A DNA stretch of 20,517 bases from Candidatus Bipolaricaulota bacterium (GTDB lineage Bacteria; Bipolaricaulota; Bipolaricaulia; RBG-16-55-9): positions 1 through 20,517 of the forward strand of contig WFPR01000217.1 of NCBI GenBank assembly GCA_015487455.1, given 5' to 3'. Position 1 is the first letter of the stretch. Every line of letters starts with the position of its first letter. Below are positions 7,514-14,005 of the stretch, piece after piece. The notes under the pieces were generated by a model, which saw only the letters and a program-made list of their open reading frames with translations, ran no database searches and had not been told where the DNA came from. The translations under genes were made by a program, and so were the position numbers.

Positions 7514-8671
7514 CTACCGCCCCTTCCCCAGGAACTCCTTGATGGACTTCAAAATATCCTCACGCCCGGCGATCACGGAGCAGACCAGCCGCTCGTCGTC
7601 GCCCAGGTGCTCCTTGAGCTTGACGAGGTGGAGCCCCGGCGAGCCCCGCCCCAGCGTGATCTGCCCGTACCCGAACTGGTTGCACTTGGGCAGCAGCTGC
7701 TCCCGCAGCAGCGGGACGCAGCGCTGCTCCGTGTCGCCGATCCAGTTCTCCCCGTCGGAGAAGTGGAAGCAGTAGACGTTCCACTCCTCAGGCGGGTAGC
7801 GCTGCTCGAGGACCTTGTTGCACAGCTCGTAGGCGCTGGAGATGCGCGTCCCCCCGCCCGTCGACAGCTCGTAGAAATCTTTTTCGTCGACCTCCTGAGC
7901 CTCGTAGTCGTGCAGGATGTAGACGCGCTCGACGTTCTCGTAGTTGTGGCGGAGCCAGAGGTCGATCCAGAAGTTCTCCTGGCGGACGATCTCGGTCTTC
8001 TCGCCGGCCATCGAGCCGGAGGCGTCCCGCATGAAGACGATGACGGCGTTCGTCTCGGGCTGGGGGACCTCCTCGCTGTGGAGGTAGCGCTTGTCCTCCT
8101 TGATGGGGGTGACGAGCACCGGCGGGCGGAGGCGCGGCGGGAGCTTGGCGAGCTGGGCGGCCGCGAGGCCGTCGGGGTCGCCGAGCCACAGCTGGCGCTT
8201 GAGCCCCTCGCGGTAGGCCCGGCGCTTCATCAGCAGCGACTCCGGCCCCACGACCGAGACGTCCGCGTAGTCCTCGCCCCGGCGGGCCTGGCGCTCGCGG
8301 CCCTTGGGCCGGATGCGGGGCAGCTCCAGCGCCTCGCCCAAGATTTCGGCCAGCTCGTGCAGCTCGATCTCCACCTCGGGGACGTGGAGCCCGCCGCCCT
8401 GGCCCGCCTGGCCCGGCGCCCGCCCCTGGGCGTCCGGGTCGAGCATCACGGGCTCGCCGATCTCGCCGTCGCCCGCGCCCACCCCGCCCGCGTCGCGCGG
8501 GTCGTAGCGGAACTCGGGGATGCGGATGCTCTTGATGGGGACCTTGACGAGGTCGCGCCCGCGCTGGCCCACGAGCTCGCCGCTCTCGATCAGCGCCTTG
8601 AGGTTCTTGCGGATCTCGCCGCGGACGATCCGCTTGAAGCGCTCGAGGTCCTTGCGGATGCGCCGCTGCAT
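7514..8671 (-). CDS. yeaH: DUF444/UPF0229 (YeaH/YhbH) protein with a VWA-like domain, 385 aa
   Basis: The N-terminus MQRRIRKDLERFKRIVRGEIRK, followed by a Gly-rich central stretch (about residues 60-95), is typical of the YeaH/YhbH family. The C-terminal half is a von Willebrand A-like fold. Its MIDAS motif is D216-A-S-G-S220 (RDASGSM), with TGGGTR (271-276) and SDGEN (305-309) as further metal-site elements. The family partners PrkA: E. coli YeaH forms part of a PrkA-dependent nitrogen-starvation/stress pathway and Bacillus YhbH is linked to sporulation. The open frame extends to 8836, but that region runs into prkA. ATG 8671 is preceded by GGGAGCGAGG and starts the conserved N-terminus. It lies 47 nt after the prkA stop. 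No spore genes are visible, so a stress role is more likely than sporulation (inference). Confidence 0.93.
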   Translation of the reverse strand: MQRRIRKDLERFKRIVRGEIRKNLKALIESGELVGQRGRDLVKVPIKSIRIPEFRYDPRDAGGVGAGDGEIGEPVMLDPDAQGRAPGQAGQGGGLHVPEVEIELHELAEILGEALELPRIRPKGRERQARRGEDYADVSVVGPESLLMKRRAYREGLKRQLWLGDPDGLAAAQLAKLPPRLRPPVLVTPIKEDKRYLHSEEVPQPETNAVIVFMRDASGSMAGEKTEIVRQENFWIDLWLRHNYENVERVYILHDYEAQEVDEKDFYELSTGGGTRISSAYELCNKVLEQRYPPEEWNVYCFHFSDGENWIGDTEQRCVPLLREQLLPKCNQFGYGQITLGRGSPGLHLVKLKEHLGDDERLVCSVIAGREDILKSIKEFLGKGR

Positions 8672-8718
8672 CCTCGCTCCCTTCGCCTTGCCCCTCTCGT
8701 TCACCCGCGCGATTGCGC

Positions 8719-10878
8719 TCAAGCCCGCTCGCGGCGCCTCAGCTCCTCGCGGGCCACCTCCGCGCCGGCGTGATCGATCACGTTCTCGGCGCAGACGTCG
8801 CAGTAGCCGAACTCCCGCTTGAGCCGCTCGATCCACTGGGCCTTGCGCTTCTTGTGCTCCGGGTCGGTCGAGAGGTCGGACACCATCGCGGAGAAGTTGA
8901 TGTTGCGCTTCTTGTCCTCCCAGAGCTTGCGCTCGAGCGCCCGCCTCAAGCGGTCGTTGTCCTCGGGGTTGAACGACTCGCCCTTGCGCGCCCGCTCCGA
9001 GATCCAGTTGGCGATCTCCTGGCGGAAGTCGTCCTTCTGGGCTTCTGTAATCCCGATCTGCTTCTCGATCGAGCGCATGAACTCCTCGTCGGGCTCGCGC
9101 TCCTCGCCCGTGTACTTGTCCAAGACCTTCTCGTCGTTGAGGTAGGCGAGCACGTGGTCGAAGTACTTCTGGCCGATCTCGTGCAGCTCCTTCGGGTCGT
9201 GGCTGATGACGCGGCGCACCTCCTCCTGGCAGACCTGGGAGAGCTCCTCCCGAACGACCTCGATCAGCTCCTTGTACTCGTCGATGCGGCTCTCGTCGAT
9301 CGTGGAGTGGTCCTTCAGGTTGTCCTCGAGCATGCGGAGCACGATGTAGGGGTTGATGCAGCCCTCCTTGTCGTTGACGAGGGCCTTGCTGATCATGTCG
9401 ATGACGTAGCGGGGGCTCACCCCGAAGAAGCCCTCGTTCTTGGCCTCCTCCTTGAGCTTCTGGACGTCGACGCTGCGCCCGATGATCGCCTCGCCGTTGT
9501 AGAGCTTGGCCTTCTGCAGGCGGGTGAGGTCGCCGCCGGGCTCCTCCAGGCGCGTGAGCACGGCCCAGAGCGCGGCCATCTCCAGCGTGTGCGGCGCGAT
9601 GTGCTTGCCCCCGATCCGCGGCCCCTGGAAGAACTTTTCATAAATTTTTTGCTCGTCCGAGACCCTCAACACGTAGGGGATGTCGACCTTGCGGGTGCGG
9701 TCGTTGAAGGCCTCCATCCGCTCGTTGGCCTTCACCCTTCTGTACTCGGGGTTGTTCGTGCGGCCCAAGATCACCGTGTCGATGTAGATGCGCGGGTTCT
9801 TCTTGGGCTTGATCACGTGCTCCTGGGTGGCGTGCAGGAAATCATAGAGGAACTCCTCTTGAAGCTTGAGCAGCTCCTCGCCGTCGAAGAGCCCCCGGTT
9901 GGCGACGCAGAGTTCCCCGTCGTAGTTGAAGGCCCGCGGGTCGGAGTCGGAGCCGTACACCTGCACCAAGCGCCAGTTCATCCCGCCGGTGAGCTCCTCC
10001 TCGTCCTGGTTCTTCTTGTCCTTGGGCTCGAAGGTGGCGATGCCCTTGCGGTCCTGTTCGCTGAGGATCAGGCGCCGCACGGTGACGTGCTGGAGCACCT
10101 TCTCGAGGTCGTCGTTGTAGCGGGCCATGTAGCGGTTGAAGTAGAAGCGGCACTTGGGGCAGAGGTCCCCCTCGACGTCCAGCTCGTACGGGCCGTTGAA
10201 CCTCTCCTTGAAGATCCGGTTGAGGCGCTTGAGCAGCTCCTTGCGGACGGGCAGGGGCAGCAGGCGCAGGGGCTCCTCGTGGATGGGGCAGGGGACGGTG
10301 TCGGCGGGCTCGTCGTCGAAGGCGCTCACGTCCCACTCGAAGGTGTAGAGCCGTCCCTCGGGCGTCTTCGAGTACTCCTCGAGGCCGCGGCGCAGCAGCC
10401 GCCCGATGGTCGACTTGGCCGTCGCGACCGGGCCGTGCAGCAGGATGATCCGCCGCTCCGGCCCGAGGCCCTTGGCCGCCGCCTCGAAGATGTCGACCAG
10501 GTCCTTGAGGGCCTCGTCGATGCCGAAGACGGCGTCGGCTCCGTCGCCGAACGGGTCGTCGAAGAACTTGTAGTGGACGTACTCCTTGCCCTGGCGCTTG
10601 TAGGTCTCGACGCCGTGGCTCAGGATCATGTCGTAGAGGCGCTGGTAGGCGTTGCGGACGATCCGCGGGTCCTCCAGGACCATCTCGACGTACTCGGCGA
10701 ACGAGTACGCCCTGTACTTGTCTGGGATCCGTTCGCGCTGGGCTTGGCGGACGATCTCCTGGATGGACAGCGTCCTGAGGGGCTCGCTCGCGCTCGCGCT
10801 TGGGCTTGGGCTTGAGCTTGAGCTCGCGCCCGCGCCCCCGCTCCCACGCCACCGCTCCGCTCCCACTTGCTCCCGCAT
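8719..10878 (-). CDS. prkA: PrkA-type AAA+ serine protein kinase, 719 aa
   Basis: From ATG 10878, the AAA+ PrkA domain has Walker A HGPVATAKST (about residues 148-157), FEWDVSAFDDEPADTVPCPIHEEP (about 180-204, with Cys197/His200) and CPKCRFYFNRY (240-250, a possible zinc site with the former). It continues through ELTGGMNWRLVQVYGSDSDPRAFNYDGELC, typical of the family, into the C-terminal PrkA domain (ending GYCDVCAENVIDHAGAEVA). Family members autophosphorylate, and Bacillus PrkA has also been reported to act as a protease. The frame extends 20 codons further to GTG 10938. ATG 10878 is chosen because GGAGGAGGA ends 4 nt before it and the upstream codons overlap the -10 box. At 719 aa it exceeds the roughly 640-aa E. 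coli protein, partly through a Ser-rich N-terminus encoded by a hexamer repeat. Confidence 0.95.
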   Translation of the reverse strand: MREQVGAERWRGSGGAGASSSSSPSPSASASEPLRTLSIQEIVRQAQRERIPDKYRAYSFAEYVEMVLEDPRIVRNAYQRLYDMILSHGVETYKRQGKEYVHYKFFDDPFGDGADAVFGIDEALKDLVDIFEAAAKGLGPERRIILLHGPVATAKSTIGRLLRRGLEEYSKTPEGRLYTFEWDVSAFDDEPADTVPCPIHEEPLRLLPLPVRKELLKRLNRIFKERFNGPYELDVEGDLCPKCRFYFNRYMARYNDDLEKVLQHVTVRRLILSEQDRKGIATFEPKDKKNQDEEELTGGMNWRLVQVYGSDSDPRAFNYDGELCVANRGLFDGEELLKLQEEFLYDFLHATQEHVIKPKKNPRIYIDTVILGRTNNPEYRRVKANERMEAFNDRTRKVDIPYVLRVSDEQKIYEKFFQGPRIGGKHIAPHTLEMAALWAVLTRLEEPGGDLTRLQKAKLYNGEAIIGRSVDVQKLKEEAKNEGFFGVSPRYVIDMISKALVNDKEGCINPYIVLRMLEDNLKDHSTIDESRIDEYKELIEVVREELSQVCQEEVRRVISHDPKELHEIGQKYFDHVLAYLNDEKVLDKYTGEEREPDEEFMRSIEKQIGITEAQKDDFRQEIANWISERARKGESFNPEDNDRLRRALERKLWEDKKRNINFSAMVSDLSTDPEHKKRKAQWIERLKREFGYCDVCAENVIDHAGAEVAREELRRRERA
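10783..10824 (-). repeat. Seven-unit degenerate hexamer repeat in the prkA N-terminal coding region
   Basis: On the coding strand AGC alternates with TCA, TCA, CCA, CCA, GCG, GCG and GAG. This gives seven 6-nt units encoding SSSSSPSPSASASE minus the first two serines. Paired identical neighbours suggest stepwise slippage. The run keeps frame, so its length could vary without breaking prkA. Confidence 0.75.
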
Positions 10879-10882
10879 GCTG

Positions 10883-10891
10883 TCCTCCTCC
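10883..10891 (-). promoter_or_regulatory. Strong Shine-Dalgarno for prkA
   Basis: GGAGGAGGA (minus strand 10891-10883) ends 4 nt before ATG 10878. It decides the start in favour of this ATG over the more upstream GTG 10938. Confidence 0.85.
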
Positions 10892-10920
10892 CGCGCGTGT
10901 GCACGTGTGTCCTTCCCCCC

Positions 10921-10926
10921 ATTATA
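10921..10926 (-). promoter_or_regulatory. TATAAT -10 box for the prkA-yeaH-spoVR operon
   Basis: A perfect TATAAT on the minus strand sits in very GC-rich surroundings, about 43 nt upstream of ATG 10878. No good TTGACA-like -35 lies at 16-18 nt (the sequence there reads ATCAAG). This could mean an activator-dependent promoter or an alternative sigma factor. Transcription would start near 10914. Confidence 0.55.
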
Positions 10927-11097
10927 ACGCCCGTGCAAGTCCGCTTGATGAAGACTTTACGCACTTCTCAAGCCATCTTTCAGGGCCTGGTCGGCAGACG
11001 GGTGTCCATCCGCTGCGGCGATCCCGTCCCGCCCGCTCTACACGCGGTCGCCCTCGGCGGTTTCCCCGCGACGGGCCGAGGGGCGGGACGGCGGGCG

Positions 11098-11126
11098 TTG
11101 ACTTCGAGGGCGGGGGCGCGTACAAA
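11098..11126 (+). promoter_or_regulatory. Promoter for the LCP-rsfS-beta-helix operon
   Basis: TTGACT (11098-11103), a 17-nt spacer and TACAAA (11121-11126) lie 32 nt before the GTG start. The rest of the divergent prkA/LCP gap (about 10927-11097) is GC-rich, and I see no gene or further clear signal in it. Confidence 0.6.
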
Positions 11127-11158
11127 TAGCGGCAGAGAGGGCGAGGGGAGGGACTTCC

Positions 11159-12421
11159 GTGAGGAACAAGCTGCTCTTGGCGATCGTCTTCGGGGTCCTC
11201 GGGCTGGGCGCCCTGACCGTGTACTTCTGGTACCAGGAGGGGACGGGGTCGCGGGGGCTCAGCGTCCAGCGGCCGGAGCACGTGCTCGTCCTGGGGCTCG
11301 ACGCGGTCGGGGAGGTCCGCCGGACGGACTCCATCCTCGTGGTGCGGGTGGACGCCGACGGCGTGAAGGTGCTCGCCATCCCGCGGGACACCCAGGTGAA
11401 GTTCCCCGACGGCACGCTGGGCAAGCTCAACGCGGCCTACGCGCGGGGCGGGCCGGAGCTGACCCGGCAGCTCGTCTCGGGGCTTTTGGGCGTCGAGATC
11501 CCCTGGCACGTCGTCGTCGACTACGAGGGCTTTATCAAATTTATCGACGCGATCGGGGGGGTCACGCTCACGATCGAGCGCCCGATGCGCTACACCGACA
11601 CGAAGCAGGACCTCGTGATCGACCTGCCGGCGGGCACCCAGACGCTCGACGGGAGGAAGGCGCTCGACTACTGGCGCTACCGCGACCGCGAGACGGGCGA
11701 GGACCTGGGGCGCCTCCGCCGCCAGCAGAAGTTCCTTAAAGCGCTGGCGGGGAAGCTCGCCGCGCTCCGCGGGACGGATCGGGTGAAGGCCCTCATCGAG
11801 GCGCTCTATCGGGACGTCGAGACGAACCTCGCCCTGATCGATTTGTATCGCCTGGCCGAGCGCCTCCAGCGGTTCGACCCCGACGACGTCGAGTTCGCGG
11901 TGCTGCCGGGGCGCCCCGTGTACGAGAACGGCCTGAGCTACTTCGTGGCCGACCCCGTCGAGACGGCCGCCCTGGTGGCGGAGTTCTTCGAGGGGCGCGA
12001 GGTGCTCACCAATCGCGACGTGCGGGTGATCGTGCTGAACGGCCACCCCGACCCCGAGGCGCGCCAGGGGCTGGCCCGCCGGATGAGCGAGCGCCTCCGC
12101 GAGCGGGGCTTCCAGATCGTCGCCTACTGGAACGCTGACCGCTTCGACTACCCGAGGAGCTACGTGATCGACTTACACAACAACCCCGAGAAGGCCCAAA
12201 GGCTCCTCAGCGCTTTGAGCGACTTGAACGTCCCCGCCACCCCCCTGACGGCCGAGGCGTTCGCCGCCGAAACCCAGAGCGCGTTCGGGGAGGACCGCCT
12301 GGAGGCGATCAAGCGGCTGCTGCTCACCACCGCCGTCCCGCCGGGGAACCGCGGCGTCGAGTTGACCGAGGCCGACCTCGTCCTTATCCTGGGGGGCGAT
12401 TACCGTCAAGAGGCCCCATGA
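11159..12421 (+). CDS. LytR-CpsA-Psr (LCP) family wall-polymer ligase with LytR_C domain, 420 aa
   Basis: One N-terminal membrane anchor (residues about 4-24) is followed by an extracytoplasmic LCP domain. Visible landmarks are LGLDAV (45-50), RRTDSILVVRVD (54-65), IPRDTQV (74-80), KLNAAYARGGP (89-99), VVVDYEGFIKFIDAIGGV (118-135) and the C-terminal part LDYWRYRDRETGEDLGRLRRQQKF. The Asp/Arg residues in these blocks bind the polyprenyl-pyrophosphate substrate in the family. Residues about 282-416 match LytR_C (VRVIVLNGHPDPEARQGLARRM). LCP enzymes transfer teichoic acid, capsule or arabinogalactan-type polymers from lipid carriers to peptidoglycan; the polymer here is unknown. The start is GTG 11159, with GAGGGGAGGGA upstream. 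The stop overlaps the rsfS start (ATGA). Confidence 0.94.
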   Translation: MRNKLLLAIVFGVLGLGALTVYFWYQEGTGSRGLSVQRPEHVLVLGLDAVGEVRRTDSILVVRVDADGVKVLAIPRDTQVKFPDGTLGKLNAAYARGGPELTRQLVSGLLGVEIPWHVVVDYEGFIKFIDAIGGVTLTIERPMRYTDTKQDLVIDLPAGTQTLDGRKALDYWRYRDRETGEDLGRLRRQQKFLKALAGKLAALRGTDRVKALIEALYRDVETNLALIDLYRLAERLQRFDPDDVEFAVLPGRPVYENGLSYFVADPVETAALVAEFFEGREVLTNRDVRVIVLNGHPDPEARQGLARRMSERLRERGFQIVAYWNADRFDYPRSYVIDLHNNPEKAQRLLSALSDLNVPATPLTAEAFAAETQSAFGEDRLEAIKRLLLTTAVPPGNRGVELTEADLVLILGGDYRQEAP

Positions 12422-12843
12422 CCGAACGCGCAAAGCACGCGGAGGCGGAGATCGAGCGAGCGCGCGCCGCCGGGTCGTTCGGCTCGACGCTGGAGATGCT
12501 CAAGGAGATCGTCCGGCTCATCGAGGAGAAGAAGGGCGAGCAGACGGTCGTCCTGGACCTGGGGGACGCGCCCATCGGGACGGACTACTTCGTGATCACC
12601 GAGGCGGACAACCCCAAGCAGCTGCGGGCCATCGCGGAGAACGTGCTGGAGGGGCTCCCTCGGGAGCCGCTGGCCCTCGAGGGCCTGGACGCGCCCAGCT
12701 CCTGGATCGTGCTCGACTACGGCGACGTGATGGTCCACGTCTTCGACCCCAAGGCCCGCAAGTTCTACGATCTGGAAGGGCTCTGGGGCGAGAGGGTGCT
12801 CGAGCTTCGCGAGGACGAGGGCGAGCGCGAGGGCGAAGGGTGA
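12418..12843 (+). CDS. rsfS: Ribosomal silencing factor RsfS, 141 aa
   Basis: The RsfS/YbeB/Iojap fold is clear: TVVLDLGDAPIGTDYFVITEADNPKQLRAIAENV (residues about 43-76), ALEGL..SSWIVLDYGDVMVHVFDPKARKFYDLEGLWG (86-124). RsfS binds uL14 on the 50S subunit and blocks subunit joining when nutrients are scarce. An N-terminal helical extension of about 20 residues and an acidic Glu/Gly tail (REDEGEREGEG) flank the domain. The tail is encoded by a hexamer repeat. ATG 12418 overlaps the LCP stop by 4 nt, and the rsfS stop overlaps the next GTG by 4 nt, so the three genes should be translationally coupled. LCP-rsfS neighbourhood is common in Gram-positive-type genomes. Confidence 0.95.
   Translation: MTERAKHAEAEIERARAAGSFGSTLEMLKEIVRLIEEKKGEQTVVLDLGDAPIGTDYFVITEADNPKQLRAIAENVLEGLPREPLALEGLDAPSSWIVLDYGDVMVHVFDPKARKFYDLEGLWGERVLELREDEGEREGEG
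12811..12840 (+). repeat. Five-unit hexamer repeat at the rsfS 3' end
   Basis: GAGGAC, GAGGGC, GAGCGC, GAGGGC and GAAGGG run in frame and encode the acidic tail. The last units also supply the purine-rich stretch ahead of the next gene's GTG. Confidence 0.6.
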
Positions 12844-13985
12844 CGCCTCACGGCGAAATGAGCGCGTGGAAGGGGCCCCTTTTCATGGCTCTTATAGCCC
12901 TTTTAGGGCTGTTTCTTTCGCTCGTGCACCCGCCTCAAGGAGCGCTGAGTGCCCGCTCGGAGGGCCCTGAAGCTGAAGGCTCGGTCACGGTCGCGGTCGA
13001 GTGCCCCCAGGAGGAGGGGTGCTTCCTGCTGCTCGGCCGAGCCCTCCGGGAGGCCCCGGAGGGGGCCGTCATCCGGCTGGGGCCGGGGCTCTACTACGAG
13101 AAGCCCATGGTCGTCCCCAAGAGCTTGACGATCGAGGGCGCGGGCCTCAAGAGGACGGAGATCCGCATCGTCGATCCCGGAGCGGCCTTCACCCTCAAGG
13201 GGGCGGAGACCACTCCCATCGCCTTCACGCTGAAAGCCCTCACGGTAAGAACGCACGTGTTGGCTCCCCGCATTGAGGATTCGGGCCAAAACGTCGGCGT
13301 CCTTTGGGAGTCGGCCAGGGGCGGGGGCGAGGACGGGCACGCGCCGTTCACGATAACGATCCAGAACGCGAGGATCGAAGGCGGCACGGGCCTCGTCGTA
13401 AACGGGAGGAACGGGAGCGTTCGCCTCTTGCGGTCCAAAATTCTTACGACCGTCGGAAACGGTTTAGCGATCGAGGGAGGGAACCTGCAGGTCAGCGTCG
13501 AGGACAGCGTGATTGCGGGGCCCTCTTCCCCCTTGGGCCTTGACCCTCTTTTAGGGGGGTGGTTCGGCGTTGCCTTCTTCAGCAAGATCAAGGGGGAGGA
13601 GATCCAAGCGTCGATAAAGGGGAGCGGGATCTTCGATTGGGGGCTCGCCGGGATAGCCGCCAGGGGCTTCGGGGATGGAAGGGTCAAGCTGCGGATCGAA
13701 GACAGCGAGCTGAAGCTCAACCGGTCCGGCCTCGTCCTCGGCGGGAGCGTGGAGGCGACGATCACGGCGAACGAGGTGGCCTTCAACAAGGACTACGGAA
13801 TCGCCCTTCTCCTGCCCCCTTGCTCGTTTGAGGGCCAGCTCCCCTCGGGGGAGGAGCTGTTCAAGGGGACGATCCGGGGCAGGGACAATCGGGTGTACAG
13901 CAACGGCCAAAGCGACCTCTGCCCCGAGGAGTTCAACTGGCCGCCCAACTTTGTCTACGAGCCCCCTGGGGCTCGATCTCGATGA
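12840..13985 (+). CDS. Secreted parallel beta-helix repeat protein, 381 aa
   Basis: A hydrophobic signal peptide (residues about 13-33, GPLFMALIALLGLFLSLV) with a likely cleavage after ALSA is followed by a right-handed parallel beta-helix of NosD/pectate-lyase type. The repeats include FLLLGRALREAPEGAVIRLGPGLYYEKPMVVPKSLTIEGAG (about 62-102), IEGGTGLVVNGRNGSVRLLRSKI, GNGLAIEGGNLQVSVEDSVI, GLAGIAARG, and the final NKDYGIALLLPP and NRVYSNGQSDLCPEEF. Such proteins bind or cut polysaccharide, but I see no catalytic site and make no substrate claim. Four cysteines (CPQEEGC near the N-terminus; PPC and LCP near the end) could form disulphides. The GTG start overlaps the rsfS stop; ATG 12858 is an alternative. 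It uses more A/T third positions (ctt, tta, ata) than its neighbours, so it may be a recent arrival. Confidence 0.82.
   Translation: MTPHGEMSAWKGPLFMALIALLGLFLSLVHPPQGALSARSEGPEAEGSVTVAVECPQEEGCFLLLGRALREAPEGAVIRLGPGLYYEKPMVVPKSLTIEGAGLKRTEIRIVDPGAAFTLKGAETTPIAFTLKALTVRTHVLAPRIEDSGQNVGVLWESARGGGEDGHAPFTITIQNARIEGGTGLVVNGRNGSVRLLRSKILTTVGNGLAIEGGNLQVSVEDSVIAGPSSPLGLDPLLGGWFGVAFFSKIKGEEIQASIKGSGIFDWGLAGIAARGFGDGRVKLRIEDSELKLNRSGLVLGGSVEATITANEVAFNKDYGIALLLPPCSFEGQLPSGEELFKGTIRGRDNRVYSNGQSDLCPEEFNWPPNFVYEPPGARSR
13959..13974 (+). terminator. Possible hairpin at the end of the LCP operon
   Basis: GAGCCCC and GGGGCTC form an almost loop-less inverted repeat within the last codons of the beta-helix gene, in front of a 20-nt convergent gap to the Clp gene. 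There is no U-tract. Support is weak. Confidence 0.25.
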
Positions 13986-14005
13986 GGGGCTCCTCTCCTC
14001 CGGGC

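Noticed and set aside
8672..8836. Longer start for the YeaH protein
   Set aside because: The extra 55 codons overlap the prkA end and are low-complexity Arg-rich. ATG 8671 has an SD and the conserved family N-terminus.
7529..10815. Long plus-strand ORFs (388 and 700 codons) opposite yeaH and prkA
   Set aside because: They are Leu/Val/Asp-rich antisense shadows typical of high-GC genes, with no domain or RBS support.
10879..10938. GTG 10938 as prkA start
   Set aside because: It would lie upstream of the predicted transcript start, and ATG 10878 has a near-perfect GGAGGAGGA.
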